From Terebella lapidaria (lineage: Eukaryota; Annelida; Polychaeta; Terebellida; Terebellidae), in NCBI GenBank assembly GCA_949152475.1, contig OX424564.1, positions 40,732,165 through 40,796,164 of the forward strand: 64,000 bases of DNA, read 5' to 3'. Below the pieces are notes generated by a model. The model made no database searches. It was not told the origin of the DNA and saw only the letters and a list, made by a program, of their open reading frames with translations. Below are positions 1 through 12,900 of this stretch, one piece after another. Both the position numbers and the translations under genes were made by a program. How positions within the stretch are numbered: position 1 is the first letter of the stretch; every line of letters begins with the position of its first letter.

Positions 1-64
1 AGAGAAATACCCTTGCTGAGCTTGGTGTACTGGCTGCACTTCACCACCAAGCACAGTCCAGGTG
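1..64 (-). CDS. possible partial exon of an unidentified gene at the left edge
   Basis: On the minus strand an AG acceptor at 66-65 is followed by an open stretch that runs off the window. One frame reads PGLCLVVKCSQYTKLSKGIS and has G or C at most third codon positions, unlike the AT-rich flank. Another frame is also open, so the frame is not certain. I do not recognise the protein. The gene would lie tail-side of CBFB on the same strand. The stretch is too short to exclude chance. Confidence 0.25.
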
Positions 65-779
65 CTACAACACACTGTCTACAACAAAATGTTTACACAA
101 GGAATGTTGCACTAACTGACCGACTACCGGTATAACTTTCTCATGGAAAACTGGCAAGAAATTGATCCATCCCAAACCATTGCTAAATTGGCCTGCACTG
201 CATTATTATGCAATAACACTCCATCATAAAGTTTGGGGTCACTGAGAGCGTATCTAGGACAACCTCACCACAGTATTCACAAAACCTCATCTTGTGACTC
301 ACACATTATGCAGGTTTTTTTCTCTCATGCTAGGAAATATGACAACCAGGAAATACGACAATATTTCAAGTAAATGGACAATTATTTGAAAAGTATCTAT
401 GTGTAGTAAATACTAGAATTGCCCCGAGTCGACTGGAAGGAAGTACACTGGCTAGCTTTCTGAAGATCAGAACTATCCAAATTTCATGGAAGATTACTTA
501 ATTCAATATTGGTTCATTATTCTGTGAATTGCATAATCATGTAACTCCTGCATCAAACTGCTCATGAATGTAAAGGTTTATTTCTGTCAATACAGTTAAG
601 TGTAGGTATTGTTCCTAATTAACTCCAATCATTTACACTGTACAGGATAAATTAATGAACCTCCTGAGAATCAATACATGTAATGGGACATATTGGTTAG
701 CTTGTGTACCTTGGACAAGTACGCTGAAAAAATAAACGGTAAATGATCATACTTACACTAAACAAAAGTATAAAAGATG
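65..779. other. non-coding, nothing recognised
   Basis: AT-rich sequence with no convincing open frame, repeat or RNA gene. Confidence 0.5.
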
Positions 780-966
780 TTTATATTTTGGCGTTTATAT
801 TTTTGTTCAGTTCTGGTATGTAGGTACCTGGTTCTGGTGCCTCTTCACTATACTTAGTAATTGTCTACTACCAGCAATAATTTGTTACTGGACATATAAC
901 TTTGTCTTTCACCTATCCCTTTGTACGCATTTTGCTTGTTTTATGTCAATAAAACTACTACTACTA
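780..966 (+). mobile_element. 3' tail of a non-LTR retroelement
   Basis: The segment ends in ATGTCAATAAAACTACTAC followed by more CTA units (943-966). That is a poly(A)-signal-like core followed by a short trinucleotide tail, as seen at the 3' ends of CR1/L2-like LINEs and the SINEs they mobilise. The same tail recurs at 19700-19725 beside the large minisatellite. No reading frame is left. The upstream boundary is a guess. Confidence 0.45.
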
Positions 967-3811
967 TGATCTAGTTATTGACATTTTCATGCTCAAATAT
1001 TCAACATGCTGCATTCACATAAATTTGTATTAACCCCTTTCAAGTGAGTTGAACATGCTGAGGATTATGCTAATGAATGATGTTACACCAGATGAACTAT
1101 AAACGAGCTGTTTGTAATAGACTGAAGAACTGGGTGCCAAAGTAGTGGGCCGTACTGTTATCAATTATAATGTCCACCTGTTTGCTTACACAAACAACCA
1201 ATCTCATCTCAGCATAATCTTGTACTTGTAACACACACTGAACCATGGTCACCCTACGAGGCGAGCTGAGGAGCCACAAAGGAAAAGCGGAAGTCACACT
1301 GTCTAATTTGGTTGTCTTCTGTCCACATCAAATTGTCACTTAGACTGTTTTCAATACACCCAGTCGAGAGCCCCGCCCCCCCCCCCCCCCCCCGTACCCC
1401 CAAATAGAACAGGAATAGCTTCTGCACCTAACCACTCTCTCTCTAGAGCAACGCCCTGCGAGGTGACAAGTCATTCTGTCAATACAAGTACACTTTTGAT
1501 CCCTATCAAAATGTGACCTGATTACCCCCAAACACCCACCCCCACACACCTCAACTCATACACACAGCATAACCTTACACTATATACTGGGTTTTCTTTG
1601 GGCCATTTCCGCTTTTTCTGGAAAGTCTATGGTGATAATATATTGTACATCAAATAACCTCACACACAAAGATAGATACATGCATGTACGGTATTCTGAC
1701 AGATACAGGCAGATCTCTATACAAAACACTGTCATTGAAAACTTAAACTTGCACTCATGTCATCCATGTTTTGTCTACCTCTTAACCACAACGACACAAA
1801 AATCACTTTCAAAAGAGAAATATTCATAGTGAAATCAAAGGACAGGAACTCATGCTGTTACTGCGCTGATGATTCCTTGGCTTTTTGTCAAAAGAGAAAA
1901 GTTATGGTATTCCTTCGATGTCTCACGTTTACTTAACCACCTTCACTAATATCTTTTTGTATTGACTACTGAATTCCCAGCACAAAACCCTCCATAGCAA
2001 TGAATTACTGAACTTGACCAATTTGGTAACATCCATCCATTTGTCAAATCTAACCATCTCCTTTGCCCCTTGGAGTATTCATGGCCTTGTAAATCAAAAA
2101 CGTTTGGCAGAAAGCAGCTGATCTTCTTCCAAGAACTCCAATCCCATACCCCCCCCCCCACCCCCCGACCTCCCCCCCTCCCCCCCCCACCTTCCACTGC
2201 ATCACTCCACACACACACTCCTTGTTATTCGGGTCTTTATTTATATTTGAACTTCGTCTGCTGATGATCTCATAAATGCCGATGCAGGGATCATCTATAA
2301 AGTTCTGAAGCTGATGGAGCAGACAGATTGTCAAGGATAGACCATGCAGAGGTACAGTTTGTACTGAAAGACATTTGAGTTTACATCCATCACAAAACAT
2401 CCTGTAGTTGAGCAGCTTGTATAAGTAACAGTCATATCATTATTATTCATTAAAACTGATACTTTGAGAGGGCCCCTTACTCCTGCATGTATCACATCAT
2501 CAGAGGAGACCAGTCAGCCCCCCCCCCCCCCTCCCCTCCCCCTCCCACCACCACACACATCAGTTACCACACACAGTGCCAATACCTCTGCCAACACTCA
2601 CGACTCGCTCCCCCCCCCCCCCCCCGCTGTCCCCCCCTCCCCCAACCCCCCACCCACAACTGATATGTTACTACACTATCGTTTATCTTAGATTGGTCAG
2701 TGCCATTTCAGGACGATTTCTAAGAATCGGCCATCACCGTGGAACTTGTAAAAGCCGCAAGAATGCATGGAACATTGATTTCACACAAACATCCTGTCCA
2801 TAAACACTAGAAATATATTGGGACACTGTTACTGTGGTTTCAAGATGTCAATTTTTTCTGGTTCTGACCTCTGACAATTATAATTCCTTCTTGCCTTTAT
2901 CAATCTCATCTCACCTTCTTTCTTTTTTCAAACATTATTTAAATGAATACCTGTGATTCTGATGAAATCCCAAACCACAAAGTTGAGCCCTCCAGTGTAT
3001 GAAAGGACAGATGATTGTGCAACTAAGACTAAGAACACCACAAAATAATAGGAAATATATTTCAAGCTTGAACTAAATATATGTCCTGATCCTTACAACT
3101 TATTACTTCTACTAGCGTTCAACTTTCTAACTTTCTAAAGTTCTAACTACAGAGTACTCCAAAGAAAGAATATGTGGATTTGGTGCAAGGAAGAAAGCAA
3201 TGAGCTTGTGTCGAAAACTCAATTATACTTTTAAAAAATGGATGATTTAAACTACATGTAAATGGAACTTGTTGCATCAAAACACACATCAATCCTGAAA
3301 CTAGAAAGAATAAAGAAAAGATCTGGCTCATTCATCACAAAACCACAACTATTACTGGAATTTTCTTCTCTCTCACCAGCATAGATATCAAAGTTTATTT
3401 TCCGAATGCACAGGGGTCATCATTATTATACTGGTTATTGACACCAACAACTGACCAGGTGTTTCCATGGTCACACTTCTACACGTGAGTAAGGATAAAA
3501 CTGGCCCAGGGTGAGGGGTTAAGGACAAGGGTTACCATGGTAACATCAATCCGTGTACCTAACTTAATGTCCAGGTTTTGTTTGGTATATGCATTGAACT
3601 TGTTACAAACAATGTTTAAAAATGTACAGAATGTGGTGGAATTTTACAGATCTATATGTGGAAGTTAGACTATACTGACTAGGTATGTGCATATGTTTTG
3701 TAACATTAAGTAAATACTTTACCGCTTCACCTGCATATATATAGCAAAATAGAGTAAATCATCATGAACTAGACATAAAGCCTAGAGGCTTTGTGGCATC
3801 CCCAATTTTTT
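967..3811. other. intergenic sequence with several long C-tracts
   Basis: No gene is recognised. Homopolymer or near-homopolymer C runs lie at 1376-1393 (18 C), about 2150-2190, about 2518-2545 and about 2610-2660. They create proline- or glycine-rich open frames on either strand that are low-complexity artefacts. The rest is ordinary AT-rich sequence. Confidence 0.5.
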
Positions 3812-6800
3812 TAGGTTACCGGACCTTTGGTCCGATAACCTATTGCCGTGGCGTTGCGTCTAAAGTTTTATCTTCAAGGTTTACAATCAAATCTTTCTGA
3901 AATTTCGTACAAAAATGCCAAAAAATATTTCAAGAAGGAGGTATTTTTTTATTTTTTTTATTTTTGCATTTATTTCAAAATGGCGGCCATTTTTGACGCA
4001 AAACGACCAATTTTGGACTCGTTTTATCAAAATCTGTTCAGTAACCTATTTTCCTATTGATGTGTAACTCTTCTCATATATACCCCAATCTCGGCCCAAA
4101 TGGGACTTTCCCATGTTAAATACTCCTATGCTTTATAATGGGACACATTTTGCCTAATATCTCACTTAATATTGACATTGGGTTGGATAATGGCAGGTAA
4201 CAGACCTTGAGATTTACCAATCCAGGTTATCAGTGTGAACATATGACCATGAGATTTACCAATCAAGGTCATCCATGTGAACTTCAATGTCACCATTACA
4301 TGTACCTGTGCGGCATTTGATTTTCAAAATGTTCATAATATAAAGATATATCAGGCTGCAAGTGTTTAGCCTGATTAGGAGAATTTACACATTCCGAGTC
4401 ATCTGAGGTCAACTTCAAGGTCATCATAAGTTGTGCCATATATGTCTTCCTATATGTTCATAATGCAAACATGAGCTCTATCTGCAAGCATTTCATCTAT
4501 AGAGGCAAATCTGGGCATTTTTTTACCTAAACAAATGGCTGTTTTGACCTTTCAAGGTCATCGAAGGTCAAATTCAAGGTCACCACACAAGTCGCCATAT
4601 ATGACTCCCCATTTGAAAGCTGTTCTGGCAGCTCCCATTATGAAAAAAAAAATGGCAAAAATTTTGCGTCCAAATATTTTTTCAGTATTTTTTCAGTATG
4701 GTTGCCTAGGGAGACAATGCGAAGCGATATTGATCCACGTGTTGGTTTATTTTGCGCGTGTGGAAGTCTGGTTTTGGGAAAAGCAAAAATCCCGATGGTA
4801 TTCCCCGGGATTTGGAGTAGAGAGAGGTTTTGCTGAATGTATGCTATGTCGGCAATTGCGATCTGAAAACGAGCTAAATTGACAGGGGTCCTGTTCAACG
4901 TCATTTTATGAAAAATTGGTACTATCATGCTCTATAGTGACCTAGATTTTATTGAAGTACTATGATTATACTATCACACCCTGTCAACCGTTAAGCCCTA
5001 ATTTTTTTTTGGAAAGGTGAAACGCACATCCGAAGTTGCCTAATTTAACATTGATTTAAATGCAGCCAATAATTGGTTATATCAACCCTTATACATATCA
5101 CAGAGTTACATGAGGGGAATCTTTTGAAACAAAAACCTCAAAACTGTCAGAACGTTTTTTTGAGAAAATGGTTGTCAAAGTCAGAAATCGGTTGTTTTTC
5201 ATCGAAAATGGCTGCCATTTTGAGAAAACTAAAAAATTAGCCCAAGGGCTAAGATAGGTTACCGGACAATTTTAGTTCGAGCACTACAGGTGAGATATGA
5301 CATTCAGATTTATCAATCAAGGTCATCTTTCTGTACATACGTCAATGTCACCATTAGGTGTGCTGCATATAATTTTGTATACAACATATATTCATAATAC
5401 AAATAAAATGTCTATCTACAAGTATTTTGTCCGTAAAGGCCAATTTACACGTTTCAGGTCAGGCATGACCTTGAGATTAAGCCTTCTCGGTTGACGTCCC
5501 TTTAGGTCACCAAAAGATGGTGACCTTCTGCTCTTCTGACTATATGCTAATAATGCAATCCTAACCTGTATGTGCAATTGTTTTAGCCCCACAAGCCAAT
5601 TTACACATTTCATGTTAGATTTGACATTGAGATTTAGTACTCAAGGTCATCTGAGGTCAGAAACAAGGTCACCAAAAGACTCCCTAAATGCTCATAATAT
5701 AAACATAACCTATCTACAAGCATTTTGTCTATAGAGGCCAATTTAAACATTTCATGTCCCCGTGACCTTGAGATTCAGCCTCCAAGGTCATCTGAGGTCA
5801 ACCTCAAGGTCACAAAAAGATGCACCATATATGACTTTCTATATGCTTATAATACAAATCTATTATAAGCTTATAAGTCCAAAAAAATTTTCAAAGGGTG
5901 AAAATTTTTTTTTTGTCTAGAAATGGCCCAAAATGGATAGTAATGCGATTTGGGCCGAAAATTTTTTTTTTCGTCATTCCGTCGAAAATTCAAAATGGCC
6001 GCCATACGCAGATCGGCGATTCAAACGCAACCAAACTTATACACATCACAGAGGTACATAACTAGAATCTTTTGAAACAAAAATCTCAAAACTGATCAGA
6101 CAGTTTTCGAGAAAATGGCCGCCAAAGTTCAAAATCAACCATTTTTCGGCGGCCATTTTGAAAGAAATTAAAAAATCAAAAAACTAAAAAATACCTCCTT
6201 CTCAAATTATTTTGAGGCACCTTTTCCCAAATTTTCAGAAAGATTGGACCGTAAACTTTAAAGATAAACATAGCACCAAGGGTGCTGTATAATTTTGTAT
6301 ACAACATATATTCATAATACAAATAAAATGTATTATGAGAAATCATCATGAGAAATGCAGAGTATTGATTTTCCAACATACAAATTGTTACACTGATCCT
6401 AAACTCTATTGTCAAAACATGTTCGTAAATGTTGCTGGAAACACATTTTCTGTATGGACTATAATACGAAATCAAATTACACATCACAAAGGTACATGAA
6501 GAGAATCTTATACATGATTTTGAGAAAAACTGCCTGAATAGATTTAGACAAAATGGCCACCAAAGACAAAATTCATCGTTTTTGACTTTCCAAGGTCATT
6601 GAAGGTCAAATTCAAGGTCATCACTCAAACCGCAATATATGATTTCCCATTTGAATGTGCCAATACTTAGGCTCTATTTTGAAGTCTTCTATGAGTTTAC
6701 TCTGCACAGCTCCCATTATGAAGTAAAATAAGCCCAAAGGCTAAGACAGGTTACCGGACAATTTTGGTTTGGCCATGGCAGCATTGGCAGGTAACAGACC

Positions 6801-7806
6801 TTGAGATTTACCAATCAAGGTTCCCAGTGTAAACATATGACCTTGAGATTTACCAATCAAGGTCATCCGTGTGAACTTCGATGTCACCATTACATGTATG
6901 TGTGCAGTATTTGATATTCTATATGTTCATAATACAAAGATATATCTGGGTGGAATCGTTTAGGCCGCTCAGGTCAATTTACACATTCCAAGTCAGACAT
7001 TTGACGTCAAGTTCAAGGTCATCATTAGTTGTGCCATATATGTCTTCATAATGTTCATAATGCAAACATGAGCTCTATCTGCAAGCATTTCACCTATAGA
7101 GGCAAATCTGGGCATTTTTGACCCCAAAATGGCTGTTTTGACTTTTCAAGGTCATCGAAGGTCAAATTCAAGGTCACCACACAAGTCGCTATATATGACT
7201 TCCCATTTGAAAGTGCAAATTTCTAAGCTCTATCTTCAAGCGTTCTATGAGTACAGTCCTGACAGTTCCGATTATGAAGGAAACATAGCACCAAGGGTGC
7301 TGTAGCTTACCGGCAAGTCAAAAAAAATTTTCAAAGGGTGAAAATTTTTGTTTGCCTATATAATGGCCCAAAATGGATAGTAATGCGATTTGGGGTGAAA
7401 ATTTTTTTTTTCGCCGACCTGCCAAATATTCAAAATGGCCGCCACACGGAGACCAGCGTATATAGGGCAACCAAACTTATACATATCACAGAAGTATATG
7501 AGGGGAATCTTTTGAAACCAAAACTAAAAACTGATCAGACAGTTTTTGAGAAAATGGCCGTCAAAGTCTAAAATGGAGCGTTTTTCGACAAAAACGGCCG
7601 CCATTTTGAAAAAAATGCGAAAATCAAAAAACAAAAAAATACCTCCTTTTCAAAATATTTTTAGGCATTTTTGTGCAAAATTTCAGAAAGATTCGATCGT
7701 TAACTTTAAAGATAAAATTGTTAACGCCGGCCGGACGGACGGACGGACGGACGGACGGACGCAACGCCATGCCAATAGGTTATCAGACCAAAGGTCCGGT
7801 AACCTA
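3812..7806. mobile_element. composite repeat with palindromic terminal inverted repeats
   Basis: The left end (3814-3840) and right end (7778-7804) are inverted copies, and each is itself a near palindrome: GGTTACCGGACC, AAA or TTT, then GGTCCGRTAACC. Both continue inward into CTATTGCCGTGGCGTTGCG-type sequence. On the right this is preceded by a GGAC microsatellite (about 7727-7760). Inside are repeated blocks, each with CAAGGTCA motifs, and further ends of a second type marked by TTAGCCC..GGGCTAA (about 5237-5278 and 6738-6765). The block is therefore probably several nested or tandem copies. No transposase is seen, so it is non-autonomous. The superfamily is unknown. Confidence 0.6.
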
Positions 7807-9293
7807 AAATGACAAACCATGGGCATGAATTTTATGCATGTCACATACTGTACACATGGGGATTCTTATGCATTAATTAACAGAAATATAGTACAGATTT
7901 TGTGAAAATGGCCTGAAATAAATCCCAAATTAGTCATTTTTCAAATAAAACAGCAACCATTTTGAGAGAGAGAGAAAAAGAAAACCTCCCTCTTGCATTG
8001 TTTTTGGGTATATTTTTGGACGGTAAAAGATAAACGATGATGGACGGCAGACGCAATTGTACTACAACAGTTGATTGAACCATAGGTTCGGTAACCTAAA
8101 ATTTATACATAATATCAAAAATAGATATATACAATCATGTATACACAATGAACATAATTGTGATTAACAATGATTCCTAATGCAGATACAGTGACACTGG
8201 TACTTGATATGCATATTTTTTATATCACAAATCATATTTTTCAGATATTTGAATGATATAAAATATGAGTTTGATAATATAGTATAATAAAATATAATAC
8301 ACAGCTCAATTTCAAACATGATATTGGCATGCATGTGACAATATAACTTCAATGAGGCTTGATTTAATCAGTACAGTGGATAAATTATATGAAATACAGA
8401 GGTTTTGATAATTCGAAATGGAAAATCACACAATTCACTTTATTTTTTTCAGCATGCTTATTACCTGGTTATGTTTTACAAAAGATATAAAATAAAGCAC
8501 TGTACTCAGCGTGTCGGTGCGACTGAGATAGACAAATGTACTGTTGGTTATCACGGGTCCCTAACAACAGCCGAAACAGGTTTCTGATTCTGCTGGTCAC
8601 AAGGAGACGGTGTTGTCCCAAATCAGTTATCCCAATGGTGCAGCAGACAATCCAGCGATCTTCAATGTCAATATAGGATGCATGGTGCCGCTCACTTCTC
8701 TGGGGTAGTGACCACATATCATACCTCTGTGCAGCTCGATCCCAAAACATATCAGTGATTTTATCATGCAAAATTCAGCGTCACAGAATTTTTGCTTTCT
8801 TGGAGCCAGAATAGTGTGTAACTCTGTGGCTTGTTACCATGGTAACGAGTGAGATGTGGAATTGAGAGGAGGGGGGCAGGGAGGGATTGTCACCTAGTCC
8901 ACAAGTCATTGTGACTAACAGGCAATATATGATCATACATTGATTGTTCTGTAAAATGCTCTGGTTCAGTTGAATACCTATTTTCTATAGCAAAACATGT
9001 ACCAGTAGTTATGAAATATCTACACATTGAATACTGTTTTGAGCATTGCTAAAGCTACAATTTTGTGACTTGTGCTGCCTGCTTATATAATGATACGAAA
9101 GCACCCCAAAATATACCTGAATAGAGAGATATGTACGTAAGAACATGATAAATGCGAATAAAACTTTTTTTGACAAAAAATGTCTTGAAAGCAAAATTGA
9201 GAAAGTATAATTAACTAATGACTAAGGTACTACATGAATGAACACATACATTTGAATATATATATATTGCCATAATACATCCTTTCTAAGATA
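7807..9293. other. intergenic; contains one more copy of the palindromic repeat end
   Basis: At 7960-8098 sequence related to the preceding element ends again in GGTTCGGTAACCTAAAA. The remainder (8100-9293) is AT-rich with no recognisable gene or RNA. Confidence 0.45.
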
Positions 9294-9587
9294 CCGTATT
9301 GGTCCTAATGGTAGCATGGCGAACCAAAGCAAGACCCCTTGCAGCAGTGCGCGCAAAAATGCGGTCAAACTGGAGGTCAAATTGAAGAAAATCACTGAAT
9401 AATATACCTATAGCCTTCAATACCCTTTATTATGATTCAAATAATATAGATGTGTGGATTGGAACACTCCAAGATCTTATTAGAAAGATGTGAAGTGAAT
9501 TACAAGGTTAAAAAAATCGAAAATTTTTGGCCAAAAGAGTGGGGTGCTCAACTATTAGGGCCCCAGCCACTATTAGGACCAATACGG
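9294..9587. mobile_element. 294 bp TA-flanked MITE (Tc1/mariner-like TSD)
   Basis: The ends are perfect inverted repeats of 16 bp, CCGTATTGGTCCTAAT, with TA directly outside each end (9292-9293 and 9588-9589). A two-base TA target duplication is typical of the Tc1/mariner group. The interior has no open frame. The first bases of the TIR, CCGTATTGRTCC, are shared with the larger element at 24508-26481, so the two belong to one family. It lies 67 bp beyond the CBFB stop codon, inside the probable 3' UTR. Confidence 0.75.
9426..9431 (-). promoter_or_regulatory. candidate CBFB poly(A) signal inside the MITE
   Basis: AATAAA on the minus strand, 223 bp past the CBFB stop, is the first canonical hexamer met downstream. 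It falls within the 294 bp MITE. Whether it is used cannot be seen from sequence. Confidence 0.35.
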
Positions 9588-9653
9588 TACACAATTCGAC
9601 AATTACCCTATAAATGAATTTATGCTGACTATTTTTCTGTAAAAAGAGCAAAT

Positions 9654-9953
9654 TCAGCTGTCGTCCCAGCCTTGCACCTCCCAAAGGCCTTCCGTCTGGA
9701 AGTATTCATTCATTGCGTCCCTTGCCGTCCTGTCAGCCCCGCCAGACACTGACCCATCCCCGGCACTGCCCTGCGCACTCACACTCGCACTCACACCAGC
9801 CCCAGGGTGGTCCCCTGCGGGGCGGTCCACTACCTCAGCCTCGGCTTCAGCCTGCCGCTCCCGCTCCTCCTGGTACAGGCGCTGTCGCTCCTCGATGTCC
9901 CGCAGTCGGTGGTTGTACTGCTTCAGCTGTTCCTGCAGCTTGGTGTCCTCCTC
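9654..9953 (-). CDS. CBFB: CBFB exon 5 (C-terminal tail and stop)
   Basis: The acceptor TCTTCAG precedes GAGGAGGAC. The first about 40 residues are Glu/Gln/Arg-rich and likely helical, as in the family. The following 60 are Gly/Ser/Ala-rich and then DAMNEYFQTEGLWEVQ..., with no match I recognise. TGA is at 9656-9654. Confidence 0.9.
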   Translation of the reverse strand, partial: EEDTKLQEQLKQYNHRLRDIEERQRLYQEERERQAEAEAEVVDRPAGDHPGAGVSASVSAQGSAGDGSVSGGADRTARDAMNEYFQTEGLWEVQGWDDS

Positions 9954-12900
9954 CTGAAGACAGCAGCACAGGGCTTAGACACAAAACAACCGGGGTACTG
10001 TTTGTATCTTAATGTACAAGCAATCACCATGACAACATACCCGTGCTCGTTCCTCGTCAAACTCGAGTCTAGCAGCGCCATCTAGCCGCTGTAGGTCAAT
10101 CCAGCCCCGCCACAGAACACACACGCCGTTCATGATAAACTGAGACTTGAGGTGAACCTGCCAGTACAGAAATGACACTTGTTGTTGCAATGATCAGTTG
10201 ATTACATCCACCAGTCTGATATGGATTGGGCATGGCTACGTACAAGCAGATACTGTACTGTTCTTTCCAGTATAATACAGTAACATTTTCCTGTATGAAC
10301 ACATGTGACATGTACATTTTTCAGTGTGGAATCGTATGTAACCATGGTAACCATACATGTTTCAGTATTGAATCAGTCCTAGAAATAATTTCAAACAGTG
10401 TTTAAGTGATCACATTTGATATAGCGCTCGTTTCAATCGAGCTTAATCTGCTTTCAACAGCGCTCTACACTTTGCCCCAGTCTGAATGAATGTACTTGGA
10501 GCTGCCGCACTCAAAGCGCTCTATGCAACACCCATTATCAACTGGTACCCATTTAATCCTGGGTGAAGATACATGTAGACACATTAGTGGTAAATGCCTT
10601 GCCTAAGGACACTAGTGAAATAGCACACCATCCAGCTCGAGACGCGAACCCATGATCCTTGAATTACGAATCAGACGCATTATCTACTGCACCACTCACT
10701 ACACTTAGCAGAAATACTTAGTGATATTGACAGAAAGGTGTGGATTTTGCCATATTTTTCTGATCGAACGAAGAAAACATAATACATGTAGTTATATATC
10801 TGTTTTTGTATCCCAAACAGATTCCCCTTTCTAATCGATTTCGTTGTGAGTTTCTGGTGGAGATAGTTTGGGTTTGTGTTTAAATTACCGCCATTCTCGG
10901 TGCTTTGTATCCCTTGATGCAATGCGATTCCAACTTACCCTTTACTCGTATACGGTCAAGCCAATCGAGCACGAACTAGGTTAAGTCAGAGGTAACTCAT
11001 GAGCGGTGCACAAAACAGAATAAAAACGGCTGCTAGTGCTGTCATATGCTTGATTTATCCATCCGATCAAGCATAGTTTGTTTTGTAACCTATTTTTCTA
11101 AGACCACAGATAATGTGTAATTGATTTAGAAAAAAATAGTTTTTCTGCCAATATCACCCTGAGTGATGAGACGAGGGTGCAATGTATAATATGTATTCAC
11201 AGCAAAAATTCTGAGTAATTATGAGATGGCATTCAGCACATAGATAATGGATGGAGTCACTGAATGGAGAAGGTAATAAAATATCCATACTTTGATTGTT
11301 TATTGATGAGCCATTAACTGTTGATATTTTTCAAGATGACTCCAAGATCCCAGAGATTGTGATAGTGTGGTTTGCCCCCCCCCCCCCTCTCCCCCTCCCA
11401 CCCCTTCCCCCACCCCCACCTCTCCACCCACCCTTTCTCTCATATCTCCACACACACATTTCTAGACTCTTTCACTGCACCCATCCAATATGAGGGACGT
11501 GGCATGGAGAGTCAGGATGGATAGAGATACTGCACTGAGCGTGTCACTGAATACAAGATCAGCTCCATTGTTGGCCAAAGTCTTTCTTCTCAACTTTCTC
11601 TGTGCAACACAAAAGTATCTCTGAAGACAAAGCTGAATCAAATCTCAATCAGCTGAACCGGTCCCATTCTGTTCTTTCGCCACTGAAAATTGTACATGGG
11701 TCAACAAATCTTCGGCCAGAATCTTGCCTGCAAGATAAGGTTTTTGTCACCAAGGGGACCCAAATCAGTGACTAATGCTTGCCTGAAATCCTGATGTCAA
11801 ACGGAGATCAGAAGAGATGCTTACAACTAGGACTTCAAAATTACACCAGATCCACCCAGCTTAGGCTGTATTTCCAAACGGGAAACAGTGTTTTTTGGAT
11901 GTAATTTTATTGGCCATTTTCCCCCTTGACAATGGCGTAAAGGTTCAAAAGGCTGGAGGACAATATGCTTGGCGAGATTCTAGGGGCCACGGGGTCTCAT
12001 TCATCTATTTCAGCTGTCGTCTCCAACTAAATCAGAGTGTGTCGTGAGGGAGGGATTTGGGACACACCCACTTCCCCCGCACCTTGTCAGTCTCACTCTG
12101 TCGCCCAGTTCAGTGCAATGAATCGGAATGAATTAGGACTGAACATGTGTAGTGTCTTCCGATCTGTTTCACATGATTCAAAGATTTAAGACTTTCTGTT
12201 CGCAGGTGCAGAAGATTTGCTGCATTACTGGGAGGAAAGCATGAGGCGAAGTGGCAGAAAAATGAGCCAAATTTTGTTGCAAGTATGAAGTAGAACAAAA
12301 GTTCTACTTATTTGGGAAAGGTCGAGCACATGAAATATTAGATCGAAACAAATAAGTCAATACTTATTCTTTCACTGAAGTGATTCAATTTTTACTTTTC
12401 ATTATTTTTGATAACTTGGGAATGTGCAGGTAAGACTTTAGTTTTATCTGACCCTGTGATAGGATCTGTATCGAGTTTCTGAAGTGACACTTATTGATCA
12501 CTTCTACAGTTTACATGTACATAGAACTTGCCTGTATTTGTTACACCCCCCCCCTCCCCAATGATCAGACACTAGACTAAACATTACCAGGAACACATCT
12601 TCAGATTGTATTTGTTTCATTTGTAAAAGGTATTTTGTTCAGGCAAGGAGATGTGCAATGCACAACTATAAAGGACTGCATAATTATATAATTACATGTA
12701 GGATCATGAAGTTTATTGTTATGAGTATATAAATTATTCATTTCTTGTGTTATCTTAATATAGGGTTTCCCAAACAAGTGCATTCTTAGACAACTTATTC
12801 ATATTATTCTCAAGCATGAATAAGTCAATCACTATTAGGTCACATTTTCAAATTATAATTTCCACACCAGTTCACTCCAACACACAGCACGGGTCCGAGG

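Noticed and set aside
2464-2803. Proline-rich open frames
   Set aside because: Produced by C-tracts; no conserved sequence beyond the homopolymers.
10640-10697. tRNA gene on the minus strand
   Set aside because: The A- and B-box-like words are present but the sequence continues into a SINE body and does not close an acceptor stem.
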